64,000 bases of DNA from Cyclaneusma minus (taxonomy: Eukaryota > Ascomycota > Leotiomycetes > Marthamycetales > Marthamycetaceae), in assembly GCA_037179335.1 (NCBI GenBank), contig JAKZHN010000025.1, forward strand, positions 496,001-560,000. The letters run 5' to 3'. The translations under genes and the position numbers were made by a program. The notes beneath the pieces were generated by a model, which did not search any database, was not told where the DNA came from, and was given only the letters and a program-made list of their open reading frames with translations. The stretch's first letter is position 1. Each line of letters opens with the position of its first letter. This document shows, in pieces, positions 22,301-32,799 of this stretch.

Positions 22301-23904
22301 TCATCCTCCTTGTTCTTCTTCTCCAGCTCTCTGACCTTCTTCCTCAGGGCCTTGTTCTCTCGCTGAAAAGCTGCGACTGCTGACTTGAGACCAACGTTCT
22401 CGTTAATAATCTCTGTCACTCCTTCTTCGGAACGCTTGCTCAGAGTATCCCCCAGAAACATGACCTTGAGCTTCAAGTCAAAGTTCTCCTTTGAAAGACG
22501 CTCTATGGTATTGCTTTGCTCCTTCAAGGTCATATTTCGGCCACTTCTCGCCATGGAAAGAGCTGAGGGAGCTGCACTCCGGTCGAAAGAATCCAAGCGA
22601 TTTTGATCAAGGTATCTGTGCGCAACCGAGTCTGGGACTTGCACATTGTCAACGCGCTGTGCGATGACAGTATCGGTAGGCAGATCGAGGTGGGGGTTCT
22701 GTGTTGGAGTAACAGGGACCCCAGTGTCTTCACTGCTCCGTCTTTCCTCCGCCAGAGCTTTTAGGCTTGTGACAATCGGGTGAGGCGGTTCGGCGTTCTC
22801 GTGTTCGTCGAATCCAGAAGCAATGCTTCCCAGACTGATTGATCGTGCCAATGAATTATTGCTACTGCTCGCAGGGAGACCGCCGGATGGAAGAGCGCCA
22901 CCAGTTTGAAGAGCATAGTCTGCTCCCAGGGTTGCGCCACTGTCATGCACCGAGCTGTTCGACACGAAAGAAGAATTAGAGGACCGCTGACTTGGGTAGC
23001 GGGTGCGAGTGCGTAAGTGTCCAGGCCGGTTACTGGAAGTCTGTCGATGTAAGAACACAGTACTATCGCCATTGAAGGCCGCAAGATGCCCGTTTCTCTG
23101 CGGTGACTGGTTTTGATGCGCAGTACTACGATCAGATTCATCGAGAGCAGAAGGACTCAGGTCTTTGGTCTTGGTAGGACGCGGGGTAGCTTCCTGTTCA
23201 AGATCGTCCTGGAGCGATTGCCGAGGAGCAGATGTAGGGGGCATTCCGTAGTCGAGTCTTGCACTCGGTATGTTGCGCGAGTTGCTCCTGAATGCAGCAG
23301 CTGCAGCAGGTGATGACATGGTCTCCAGAGATGCCGTAGTATTGGCATCAAAAGGAAAGCCCTCTTCGGTAGCATCCTCGCCCGCGTGGTTAGAGCTTGG
23401 AGCTGTTGGCCCAGGAGTGTAATAAGTTTCTGCGGGGGTTGGAGGTGAGTGGGATGGGTCGCCTTGAGATGTGCCATTGCCGCCATTGCCGCCATCCTTC
23501 TTGGTCGGGCCGGCAGGTTTGTGTCGAATGGAAGCGTCGAAAACGTAAGTATCGTCGGCGCCCGGATCTTTCGCAGCGCCAATAGGGGAGGGCGCCTTTT
23601 CGAAGCTCGACTCGACATCGCTGAGATGGCGGTTCATCGCATCTTCGTCGAGCGTATCTGAGCCGCCTTCGCCGTTGCTTCTGACGTCGAGGAAGCTGGA
23701 CGAATCGTGGCTCGACGGCAACTGCGGGAGGCTAGCCATGTCGACCTGCTGGTTCAGCTTGAAGTGCTCTCCATTCGCGCCGAAGTGCTGGTCTGCGGTC
23801 GGCTTGGCAGGAGACTCGTCCCAACCGCCGGGGACCTTCTGGGTGCCGAGGCGCGGGAGTTTGGGAGCTGGCAGAGCGTCGTCTGCGGGCTCTTGCGCCT
23901 CCAT
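19303..23904 (-). CDS. apsB: ApsB/Mto1-like microtubule-organising-centre protein
   Basis: The frame is open over 1533 codons. I predict one 54-bp intron at 20473-20526 (GTAACT, perfect CTACTAA branch, CAG), giving complement(19303..20472, 20527..23904) and 1515 aa. Residues 458-540 match the centrosomin N-terminal motif 1 (Cnn_1N). This is the gamma-tubulin-complex-recruiting segment of Mto1 in fission yeast and ApsB in Aspergillus, seen here as TLKEQSNTIERLSKENFDLK and following. Most of the rest is long coiled coil. The C-terminal EVWLLRLKEMEQQITAEREG block resembles the conserved ApsB tail. The first 450 residues are disordered and Ser/Pro-rich, starting from an ACCATGG context. The expected role is microtubule nucleation at spindle-pole bodies and septa. 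Confidence 0.88.
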   Translation of the reverse strand: MEAQEPADDALPAPKLPRLGTQKVPGGWDESPAKPTADQHFGANGEHFKLNQQVDMASLPQLPSSHDSSSFLDVRSNGEGGSDTLDEDAMNRHLSDVESSFEKAPSPIGAAKDPGADDTYVFDASIRHKPAGPTKKDGGNGGNGTSQGDPSHSPPTPAETYYTPGPTAPSSNHAGEDATEEGFPFDANTTASLETMSSPAAAAAFRSNSRNIPSARLDYGMPPTSAPRQSLQDDLEQEATPRPTKTKDLSPSALDESDRSTAHQNQSPQRNGHLAAFNGDSTVFLHRQTSSNRPGHLRTRTRYPSQRSSNSSFVSNSSVHDSGATLGADYALQTGGALPSGGLPASSSNNSLARSISLGSIASGFDEHENAEPPHPIVTSLKALAEERRSSEDTGVPVTPTQNPHLDLPTDTVIAQRVDNVQVPDSVAHRYLDQNRLDSFDRSAAPSALSMARSGRNMTLKEQSNTIERLSKENFDLKLKVMFLGDTLSKRSEEGVTEIINENVGLKSAVAAFQRENKALRKKVRELEKKNKEDEDRPGTGHSSSDGGPRFFETEEIRARDEQIVHLNETIRTHMSTIEDLRHKHATSEAQTRKLAEDLLASKRRLGEDVGARETEQAWQDLLDQEIIRREAVDEENRNLKEELARMRSGSPYSSNPGDRHTTNIYNMSRKRDESSSRPRTGDSARSGRSDRHQGTSASSATLVEENEQLRHENDELRREIGVQQSMLASRQREKDRLYTEIEELKLGKGRRGSNTGDSILDRSASRAGAANQTRMRPRGAGGYAASQANSFSPTQSVLEDYDREDYEAKHDQLRDRYNKLTLRNQEVEGDHRDLLANFNALQDELENTLEKCHDSERVAAELQDELNGALGDLQIMQKDRNEALKGQEQLEAEFEGLRKEAQDEIDAIDAELQEKQMELDRLETELANSNENFEALQSEMRAVSEAVIKLEDEVESKQRRILHLEQQVDEANRELEELDQDVADNNAKIDRLNVEQESRQAEIAFLREEQEADKQRISDLENTLKTTESDLQEETRRSQELEQMLVEERRQRDLVATKEKQEVQKIINDLNRELSGARDESRDLRKNLSSQETEASEWKSRYFDLEQNIREALGEVRGTKASYCHVTSSSEFNHRDSTKSLSQRIMRLLKEHEQALNDLDAKTDAVAEKERIIKNRDALLESHALEVRRLSDMIDRERQSHRNTKHQLEQLSRTSETSIRTTTQMETRYHDEKAKHLQAVKRLTALENDFKDQLVQRNNLLLVIWNHLAEVCGKDWAHDNSLINGRALPSIESVSSMLPGFSKNLMNAIKTIESKIHSFTTSIRAMEHEYNKQVAALESALESRAKRLERQENLTRNPDFNYDRSGEIARLTKTIERLKGDLTRVGRNIGAPGNYQEGGLSPINAHSPAPSVPTGPRNNRIHETASRTTTLTRHNATSVETTSGQRSGSSGSYRTPDKRTGSSMGPRNPDERNEEVWLLRLKEMEQQITAEREGRRADREGARKRLLEGERREGELKAELEREKMRAQIDGR

Positions 23905-25749
23905 GGTGCTCCTGTTTCAAAGCGATCTGACTCGGCGCGTCCTCGGGCAGTGGCTTGTGTACATGAGGAGGAAGGAGGGTTTGGCTGCTGAACCTTGAAT
24001 TGGGTGAGGCTGGATGGCTGGTGTGCCTCAATCGGCCAATGGCGTCGCACTAGGGCAAATGTTTTGAACGGCGTAGATCGGTCTGCACAATATGTGGTAA
24101 GAATAACTCCGGGATCGTCGACCGGTAAAAATAGATGGACGGATGGGTAGATGGTGATAGCCTCAATTGCGGTTCTTTGGTGTTGCACATAACGGGCGCC
24201 GTTGTCAACAGAGAGAGGTGAGACATGACCGGAACCTCTTTTTGTGCTTCGCACGGACCACAATTCAACACGGACTTCAGTGCACCAACATGCGAGATCT
24301 GGGAGATCGGGGAGTTTTACAAGCAGCCACCACAGAGCTGTGAGTTTCGGCCACCTCTATCTATATCAGGATCTCAAAGGGCGACCTGTTCATATTGAGA
24401 AATTCTTTGAATTGTGCTCGTTGCTATGTGGTCAATGACATTTGGCAAACTTCACCTTAGTTCATTCTGCACTCTAGCTCCCTCTTGATTCTTCGATAAA
24501 GCATTTCCCAAATATCAATCCAACAGAAGGCATCAAAAGGGTTCCAAGAATTAGAGTGCAAGGAATCAGATACCTCAAATCCGAAGTCAACAGGAATAGC
24601 GCCGAAGCATTGGAAGCAGTCCGAATCATTCGAACTATGGCGTATCATTGGTATCCTCATCATAAGAGTAGCCGAATATTGAGCGGCGTACTACATGTCA
24701 GGCCTGGGTATTAGCCGATTTCGTATTCGTGGGGACGGCAATTGATGGTTTTGGCAGTAGCGGGCAGAGACGTAACATTTTTGACAGCTATTAGGATTTA
24801 CTGGGAAGGGATAGGATCATAGGGGTAGAGTAGAGCATATCCTGAAAGTTGGAGAACTGACAACAAAAAGACAGTCACGTAGCGGCCCTCAACCAGTATA
24901 GATTTGGGGGTCTGGGACAGCAAAAGAAAAGTAAGGATCAATGCCTTCAGCCCTGCCACAGGAATCCGGGGAAGCTGGTGGGGCCCGACAGCCGTCAACG
25001 TCAGAGCTAAGAGGCAACGGCGCAGCTGGGACAAAAGGCACCTGGAATCAACGTGGATGCCATATGAAGTCAGAGAAGACTGGGGAATGTGGCTTGTTAC
25101 CGTGTAGTATGTAGGGAGGGGTGAAGAAAGGGGGTCGGGACAAGAATGACAAGGCATATAAGGGAGCGAGGGATCGCCTTCTGGACCAAGTCATCTATTC
25201 GACATCTTCTCTGGGGGTAAGGACCCTTTATTCGAGATTCGCAGACTCGGGCGGCGGAAGGCAGCGCTCGAACACAACAACAGCTCGACTCCACCAATAA
25301 CGCGAGTGCGACATCTTCTGAGCGTGGTTTGATGATGAAAGGCGCCGTGCGGCGGGGTGAAATAAGGTTAGCCTGGCCTTACATGTAGCCTGGCAGCCTG
25401 GCCGGGAGCGTCCCTTACCCGATTCGGCATCCATGCAACCCGCGAATCTGTCGCCCGAAGGCCACCAAAACGCTGTGACCCGCGACGACTGGAGGTGGAA
25501 ACATAGTGCGACCTTCTCCTTATTGTGTTTCTTGATTTGCCCCCAATTCTGTGCTGCCCTGTCAGCCAGCTGAACACACGCCAACTCTTCTCAAGTGTCA
25601 ATCTTTCTCTCCATTCAAGATCTTCCACAGACGCCTTTCTCTTCCTTCTCCTGGCCGTCACGCAATTGGGAGATGTGCCACTTTACCCAATAGCTACGAA
25701 CAAGCCGCCCAAGCCTCCAAAACACCACAGATAGGGGCTTGCGTCCCTT
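23905..25749. other. Long divergent intergenic region (1.85 kb)
   Basis: This lies between the start codons of the ApsB-like gene and the glycosyltransferase gene. No open frame has family support. It presumably holds two promoters and long 5' UTRs; a CT-rich stretch at about 25590-25660 precedes the glycosyltransferase start. Confidence 0.45.
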
Positions 25750-27853
25750 ATGGCCATCATGCCTCCGAGACGAGCTTCCGGCCTCTTGCGCTACCTCCTC
25801 CTCGCCGTCATCCTCATTGTCGTCGTCTTCTATGTCCGCAGCACCCCCAATCCCGATGGCTCGCGCTCCATGCCGTCCATACCTTCGTGGAAGGACATCG
25901 AGAAAAATCTGAGGCCAGCCGGCGGAAACGAGGCCGAGCCCGAGAAACCGCTGGCCGATAAAATTGTCGTCGATAGCAATGCTCCGCCCGCGCATAGCGA
26001 GCACGCCGATACGAAGTCTGCTGCTGTGGTGGAACCTGTCGATACCGCACCTGCGAGCCCTAGACCCGCCTATACTGCTCCAACGGAGAAGCCAGACAAG
26101 CATGCTAGCGACCATCCCATAGACCATCTCATCAAGAAGGCCCAAGCCAGCTTTGATGAGGTTATGAGGAATCAGACGAAAGACCTGAAATCAGCAGCTG
26201 CCGTATACCGAGACCGAAGAGGCAGACACCCTCCACCGGGCTTCGATAAGTGGTTTGAGTATGCGCATAAGAACGGGGCTGTGATAGTTGAGGATTTCTT
26301 CGACCAGATATACCATGATTTGGGGCCTTTTTGGGGTCTGCCAGCCAAGCAGATTCGCAAAGATGCCTGGGATTTCGAAATGACAATCAATGTCAGAAAT
26401 GGCAAGGCTACTGCTGGAAGTGATTGGTTCTGGACGAAAATCTGGCTGAACATGACCCAGACTATTGAGCATCTGCTGCCAGATATGGATATTCCCCTGA
26501 ATGCAATGGATGAGCCTAGATTGGTTGCTCCCTGGGAGAAGATTAACGAATATATGGAGGCTGAGCGCAAGTCTCGACATATGGCTGATCTTAGCCGAGT
26601 ATCGAGCACTTTTCAGAAGCTCCCGCCGCCCGCGCAGGGAGATTTGGATGTCAAGACTAGCGAGAAGAAATGGGAGGATACAAGTGAGCAAATTGAGTGA
26701 GTCTGGGCTATGGCGACATGCTGACATATTGGCAGAACCATACTGGAAAATCGCTGCTCGGGGTTGCCATCCTAATAGCACAGCGCGCGACTCCCAGGTC
26801 ATCACGGACTTTTCCCATACCCCGACCATTTCCATGAGTCTCGCCAGACCTCATCTGTACAAGGGATTTGTGGAGAACCACACCCTCTCGGCCGACTTCT
26901 GTCATCAGCCTGACCTGCAGGCACTTCACGGGGCCTTGATCGAGCCCCTTACGATTGCCGCATCAAAGACCCTGTGGCCCCTTTTCGGAGGTAGCAAGCT
27001 TCCTACCAACAACGAGATTCTGCTACCCGCGCCCATGTACTGGAATAATGAGGAGCGTTTCTCCGGAGGTGACGATCACGGTGCACCTTGGGCAGAGAAG
27101 TTGAACAAGGTCATCTGGCGTGGTGTCGCAACCGGTGGTAAAAACCGAGAGAACAACTGGCGCGGTTTCCAACGCCATCGTTTCGTAGCCATGATCAACG
27201 GTACGCAAGTTGAGCGCGCAGAGGACTGGATCGAGCAACCTCCAAACTGGGCCATGCCTACCACGCAATACAACATCGCTTCCCAAGAAGAGGGCGTGAT
27301 GGGCGAATGGGTTAAATCCTGGTCCGACGCAGCATTCGTCGACCTGAACTGCGAAGTTCCCGAAGAAAACGCCACTTGCTTCTACACCGACCCCTATTTC
27401 AAAGTCACTGAGGGCATGAAAATGGCTGATCAATTCTCCAACAAGTTCCTTCCCGATATTGATGGAAACTCTTTCTCCGGCCGCTACCGTGGATTCCTGA
27501 TGTCTACATCACTCCCGATCAAAGCTACCATTTTCCGCGAATGGCACGACAGTCGTTTGTTCCCGTGGGTGCATTTTGTGCCCATGGATAACCGCTTCAT
27601 GGACTTTTACGGAATTATGCAATACTTTTTGGGATATGAAGGCGAAGATGGCTTGAAGATTGAGAGTCATGATGCCGAGGCGGCCAAGATTGCGGCCGTT
27701 GGACAGGAGTGGGCTAATAAGGTGCTGAGGAAGGAAGACATGGCGATTTATGTGCTGAGGCTGTTGCTGGAATATGCACGGCTGAATCACGATAACCGGG
27801 ATGTTCTGGGGTACGTGGACGATCTCAGGAGCGATGGCAAGACGTCTTCGTAA
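25750..27853 (+). CDS. CAP10/GT90-like glycosyltransferase, type II membrane protein
   Basis: Exons 25750..26683 and 26736..27853 give 683 aa; the 52-bp intron (GTGAGC...GGCAG) is in phase 1. A short cytosolic tail and one membrane anchor at about residues 14-30 predict a Golgi type II topology. The second half matches the CAP10 (glycosyltransferase family 90) domain. Seen there are a KPYWKIAARGCHP block, WNNEERFSGGDDHGAPW, a VIWRGVATGG core, RFVAMING, YRGFLMSTSLPIKATIFREWHDSRLFPWVHFVPMD and a C-terminal acidic helix. Family members transfer xylose or other sugars in capsule, wall or O-glycan synthesis; the donor here is not known. A second donor site at 26697 was rejected because it breaks phase. 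Confidence 0.9.
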
Positions 27854-28809
27854 CTCGGGAAAGAGCGGAGGATAGACGAAGAAGTGGGCGGTTGGGTGAA
27901 TTTGTGAAGGCTGGGAAAGAAGCAGGCAAAATGCTCATATGGGACGCATCTCCGCGACAGATTTTCTTAATGGATGGGATTTGGGGTGACGGGTCTAGAG
28001 CGACGGGGTTCAGAGCGAATCCTTCAAAAGAGCTCGGCGCGATTGGCGTTTGTATAATAGGAGTGTGGTGGGACTAAATATTATTGTAAGAGTAATATTC
28101 GACGGGAACTCTTCGAAATACACGATACATGTGTTCTCGCGAGTTCAGTCAGGCATTGGCGCATTGCTATTTGCTGTTGATGTGCTGCCAGCAACCAGTG
28201 TCGATGGATTCCAGGCCATCGTGGCACCCAGCTTCCAATCATCCAGCTCTGCGGACGTGCAGGTCGGACAACAAGCTCTGCTCATCACCAACTCATGACT
28301 CGTCCTTCCATGGCGTCCACTTGCGACAACTCATTTCGTCTCGCCGGGTCCGGGCGGCAGCGTTGAGGCGGATCCGGAGGCATCTTCTCTTGCACCTGCA
28401 CTTAGGGGAAGCATCGGGAAGGGGAGGGGACACACTTGCACTTAGGGGTTTAGGCCTCCATCGCGAAAGTCTCAGCACGATCGCTAAGAGCAGGTCGACG
28501 CGACAATTACCTAAAATGCTCGAGAGTCCTCGGCCCTTTCCTTCTTCTTCGGGAGGAGAGGAAAGGTAATAAAAAGCGCATGATTTCCGTCGAGTATCTT
28601 GTTTTCTTCCGTGTCTCGAGTCCTCAGTTGTCGTTCTTTGTTTCATTTCATTCCTAGTAGCTACCTCGCGTATCCCGCGTGGCCGCCAGCGTCTTCGACT
28701 GCCCCGCGTACGTCACTACAGCCCCTCCAAAGGTACCCCGAGGTTCCCACGACTCGGATATCCACGAACCAGTGCAATACTCGAGGGTCCGTTCCGGTAT
28801 ATAACGACC
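27854..28809. other. Intergenic, arginase promoter region
   Basis: About 950 bp. It contains two identical TGCACTTAGGGG boxes (28397 and 28437, listed separately) and a CT-rich 5' region before the arginase start. Confidence 0.5.
28397..28448 (+). promoter_or_regulatory. Paired TGCACTTAGGGG boxes with STRE core
   Basis: The 12-bp word TGCACTTAGGGG occurs at 28397-28408 and again at 28437-28448. It contains AGGGG, the core of the fungal stress response element. Further GGGG runs lie between the copies. They are about 360-410 bp upstream of the arginase start codon. The regulatory role is inferred. Confidence 0.4.
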
Positions 28810-29915
28810 ATGGCGACTACTTCCATGTATCCATCCAAGTTCCTATCGCATGGCGAACAGCTGGGCGTCGTAGCTGTCGGCTTTTCCGGTGGCCAGGTAA
28901 GCTCCCCTCCAGACCCGTCTTCAAAACCTTCTTCATCTAACGACCATGTCTACTCGCAGTGCAAGCCCGGCGTCGACGCAGCACCCTCGGCCCTCATCTC
29001 CAGCGGTCTCCTCGTCCAGCTACGCGATGAACTGGGCTACACGCTGCACCACGACAATACCGTACACTCTTATAAAGAGCTCATGCCCGCCGATGACCCG
29101 GACTACCGCGCCATGAAGCGTCCGTTGGCTGTTTCTGCCGTGACGGAGAAGCTTTGCGAACAGGTATATGAGCATGCGAAGGAAGGCCGCTGCGTGCTGA
29201 CATTAGGCGGCGACCATTCGATAGCCATCGGCTCAGTAGCCGGCACAGCTCGCGCTATTCGTGAAAGATTGAATCGCGAGATGGCGCTGATTTGGGTGGA
29301 TGCACATGCGGATATCAATACGCCTGAGTCGAGCGATAGTGGGAATATTCATGGTATGCCGGTTGCTTTTTTGACGGGCTTGGCGGTGGAGGGGAGGAAG
29401 GACGTTTTTGGGTGGTTGAAGGAGGAGAATTTGGTTAGTTTGAAGAAGTTGGTTTATATTGGGTTGAGGGATGTGGATAGGGGGGAGAAGAAGATTCTGA
29501 GAGAGCATGGGATCAAGGCGTTTAGCATGCATGATGTTGACAAGTAAGTTTTTCCTCGCTGTCTGTATAGACTTGGATGAAGGCTAATATAGACGATAGG
29601 CATGGAATTGGACGCGTGATGGAGATGGCGCTGGGACATATTGGCAACGACACGCCTATTCACCTGTCTTTCGACGTCGATGCACTGGATCCGCTGTGGG
29701 CTCCTAGTACTGGCACACCAGTCCGGGGAGGACTGACGCTGCGAGAGGGAGACTACATCGCCGAGTGCGTTCATGCGACGGGCTCGCTGGTGGCCATGGA
29801 TCTGGTGGAGGTGAACCCGACGCTGGAGCCAGGCATCAATGACATTGGAGCGCACGAGACGGTGAGGGCAGGCTGCTCTCTTGTCCGTTGTGCATTGGGC
29901 GAGTCCCTGTTATAG
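28810..29915 (+). CDS. CAR1: Arginase
   Basis: Exons 28810..28896, 28960..29543 and 29600..29915 give 328 aa, normal for arginases. The enzyme hydrolyses arginine to ornithine and urea in the cytosol. The binuclear Mn ligands are present: GGDHS (H115), the DAHADIN motif, and DVDALDP near residue 246. The SGNIHGMP substrate loop and the C-terminal EVNP motif are also complete. Intron 1 (63 bp) is a multiple of three with no stop codon, so an unspliced read-through would add 21 residues inside the first strand; splicing restores GFSGGQCKPGVD, the expected family sequence. Intron 2 (56 bp, CTAAT branch) is in phase 2. Confidence 0.97.
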
Positions 29916-30659
29916 GGGTGTGGACTGGACGGTGGATTGCATGGTCTGGTTGGACAGCTTAGTAGCATCAATGGGCGGCGCATGCAGAATAGAATTACTT
30001 ATCATGAGTGCATATTACTTATTTGACAAAGTCAATTCGACAATCGACATCCTCGCTAAGTACTCGAACATGTCGTCTTGATGAAGATTGGGAAAACTAT
30101 TGGATTCCAGAGTTCTCACCCGCATACCGGATTCCTGATTTGATGCTTGCTGATGATGTAGTGATGGATCTCGGTCTCGCGGCTCCCCGCCATCTGTATT
30201 TCGCATCGCCGACCCAGCCATCTCCAAAGTCCAAATAGACGCAACGGCGAACGTTTGCGGCGCCAGTCTAGTGAAATCTCCTCGAGTATCGATTGCGGTA
30301 CTTTCAACTCACAATACTCTTGTCAGTTGTCGCGCATCACCAACAGCTCGTCAACGTACAAACTCACCGCCGCCATTCTCATCCGTCGCCGCCGCAAGTC
30401 CATACCTTACGAACCCACTCAGTCGCTGTCGCAACCACATAATCCGCTTGAAGCGCCAAACAACAGAATCGCAACTGCATCACTTCGCCGCAAGATCTCC
30501 CACCCGTCGAGCATCGAGTACCTCTTCAAGCCCCGATCCAATCCCCAAGCTCCCCAGACCCCTCCAATCCACCACACCTCCGCTGAAAGACCTGAAAGCT
30601 TCCTTCCAGACTCCTAAAGCCTCAAAACCCATAAGCGCCGATATATACAAATCTACAAA
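29916..30659. other. Intergenic between arginase and the MARVEL-like gene
   Basis: About 740 bp in tandem orientation. The two open frames at 30255-30684 are proline/serine-rich by composition only and run out of phase with the next gene. Confidence 0.4.
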
Positions 30660-31347
30660 ATGGCCTACTCCGACGACACTGTGACCGAAGAGGTCGTGGT
30701 GCAGCGCGTGCGCAAGCGCTATCGCTGGCCCGCCATGCAGCTGAACTTCTGGCTGCTCATCATGTTCGTAGCCGCCAGTCTGGAGCTCGGTGTTTTTGCC
30801 ACGTTTTCGCAGCAGCAGTCGCAATTGCAGGTCGGGACGCCTTGGTATGTGAATCGGTGCTTCCCCACTTTCCGACCATCGACAGAAAGCTAATAGTACT
30901 TAGGTATTTCGCCTACTGGATCACAGTCGCAGCCCTTACCCTCATATTCCTCATCCTAATGCTCGTCCTAATAAACAACCGCCAACTGCTACCGGGAATT
31001 GTTATACTAGGCAGTTTTATATGTTTTGTGCTGTGGATGGTGGGATTGATCGTGATTGGTATTCAACTGTGGGGGAATGGGAAGGGGGTGAGCAGTCAGT
31101 GCAAAACTTATGTCAATGATATGCAGTATAAGGGGCAGAGTGTGGAGACGCTGGCTTGGTTGGAGCAGAATTCTATTTGTGAGTTTTTTTGAAGTGGCTA
31201 GACGATGGAAGAAATTGTGCTAACCATGAACTTGTGTCAATAGGTCAGAGTTGGGAAGCTGCATGGGCTTTTCAGCTGGTCGGTGTGATTTTCTTCTTCT
31301 GGTTGATGATCATGGCCGTCCAGGTATATCAGGATGATGCTGCCTAG
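30660..31347 (+). CDS. MARVEL-like four-TM membrane protein
   Basis: Exons 30660..30844, 30904..31178 and 31244..31347 give 187 aa. Introns are 59 bp (CTAAT branch) and 65 bp (CTAAC branch). Four hydrophobic segments lie at about residues 25-46, 65-86, 92-116 and 158-180. The loop between TM3 and TM4 contains two cysteines (SQCK and SICQ). This layout and length match small fungal MARVEL-domain proteins of the plasma membrane or vesicles. The third exon supplies the last membrane helix and is too short to be found as an open frame by itself. No enzymatic residues are evident. Confidence 0.8.
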
Positions 31348-31857
31348 GCAGTAGTGTTGTGAGCATAATGAAGAACGAAGCGGAGACGAAGGACCGGATC
31401 GAAATGACATGGGATGGTAATCCATATACGGGAGCATTTGGGTTGGCGTTGAGGAAGGACATGTTACATCTCGACGCAATCTTGATCTGCGGATCTGGGG
31501 GATGACGGGCATTTTGAGGCCTTTTGGCGATTATAATATGGAAAGGTTCGGAGTCGCAACGGCGATGGTATAAAGGACCGGTGTACTGCAGCTTGTACGC
31601 TGAAGCGACGGGCTTATGAGTTTTTGTAGGTGCATATTCAATCGAGCTCAAAGCAAACGAAATTTACATGCACAACAAGGCAACGAAGGCACGATGCTCA
31701 GCAATTCCATGAATGAGAGAATACTGGATTTCGAGTCGGTTTGAGCCAGCTAGTAGGTATCAAGAGGACTCTCTACCGCCCACCCATTCCGACGCCGTGA
31801 TGCATCAGATTCAGACCCGACCATTCCCATGCGCCGACCCGTCCGACCGATATTCGC
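31348..31857. other. Convergent intergenic region
   Basis: About 510 bp between the MARVEL-like gene stop and the stop of the 71-aa gene on the other strand. Nothing else recognised. Confidence 0.4.
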
Positions 31858-32204
31858 CTAGTTGGAGAACTTCTCAGGCACCTTCTTGCTATATTCAGAA
31901 AAGGCATTCGTCAGTCAGGGACTCAGACTCCATGAGATCGAGAGCACGTACCCAGTCGCCTTCTCGAACAGGCCGCGGGCGCCGTCGGTGATCTTCTCGT
32001 TGGTGTCGCGGCCCATGGAGTGACCAGTCTTCTTCTCGAGCATGTCGAGGCCTGGATTGCGAGGGATTAATGAGATGCTCGGGGGATTGGGGGTGAGGGA
32101 GGTCGACGGATGATGGTACCTTTGTCACCGTAGTCTTCCTTGCCAGCGGCCTGACCTCCGGCAGCGTTGCCTGCACCGGTCTGTTGTTGGTTGGTGGAAT
32201 TCAT
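31858..32204 (-). CDS. Small 71-aa hydrophilic protein, probably stress-induced
   Basis: Three exons, complement(31858..31888, 31952..32051, 32120..32204), give 71 aa. Both introns (68 and 63 bp) have good borders and phases 1 and 2. The protein starts with a Gln/Gly/Ala-rich stretch, then has EDYGDKGLDMLEKKTG, a GRDTNEKITDGARGLFEKATG segment and the ending KKVPEKFSN. I recognise this as a small fungal protein type whose function is unknown to me. It is highly charged, has no cysteine and no membrane segment, and looks like an amphipathic, hydrophilin-like polypeptide. The promoter with two AGGGG boxes next to a TATA box (32307-32328) fits stress or stationary-phase induction, which is an inference. 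Confidence 0.8.
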
Positions 32205-32306
32205 GATGTTGGTGAGAGTGGGATTACTGGTACGTGAGGCAGTAGACTTGAGTGAGTTTTGAAGAGGTTCAGTTGTGTATGTTTATGAAAGGAAGCTCGA
32301 GGACGG

Positions 32307-32328
32307 AGGGGTCATGGAGGGGTATATA
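32307..32328 (-). promoter_or_regulatory. Two STRE-like boxes beside a TATA box
   Basis: On the plus strand AGGGG occurs at 32307-32311 and 32318-32322, immediately followed by TATATA (32323-32328). Read in the direction of the 71-aa gene this is a TATA box about 120 bp upstream of the ATG, with two CCCCT stress elements just upstream of it. Confidence 0.55.
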
Positions 32329-32718
32329 AGCCGTTTAGTTCTTTCCAGGATGAGCAAGCGTTAGCACTCGTTCGTTCATACCTGCTCTAGCTTGTGTGTG
32401 TACAAAGGAATGCTCTTTCCTTGGAACCCGAACACAGCCACGTGATCCTCCAGTTCCAATTCGGCAATTGATTACTACTACATCACGTCTTCTAGAAGGC
32501 TTTCAAGACTGCATGTACATACTCTATGACGGACGTCAGGCAGGTTCGACGTCTACTATGTGCATCATGCCTGCTCAGATCAGGATCCTCGGATCGCCTG
32601 CGAGCTGCCCATTGGTCGCCAGGAAGCTTCGAGACGGGGGCAAAGACGTCATGCCAAGGGATCAGGCCGTCAAAGCTTCAAGGCGCACGAACACTTGAAG
32701 ACATGGAGAGTCTCTTCT

Positions 32719-32775
32719 GATTCTCACTATCTGATAGATATGCACTCCTCATGTGCACCGCCAGTGCACCTCCTC
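32719..32775 (+). repeat. 57-bp dispersed repeat, copy 1
   Basis: Matches the reverse complement of 43667-43723 with two mismatches. It includes GTGCACCGCCAGTGCAC, two GTGCAC palindromes five bases apart. Homology continues on one side as GAGTCTCTT (from about 32708). Confidence 0.75.
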
Positions 32776-32799
32776 GACCAAACACTACATTTCAACTCG

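Larger units (their letters stand above)
32205..32799. other. Intergenic with one copy of a dispersed repeat
   Basis: Promoter of the 71-aa gene and the 3' region of the PRISE-like gene. It contains one copy of the 57-bp dispersed repeat (32719-32775). Confidence 0.5.

Noticed and set aside
30255..30684. Two overlapping frames upstream of the MARVEL-like gene
   Set aside because: Pro/Ser-rich by base composition only and out of phase with the gene.
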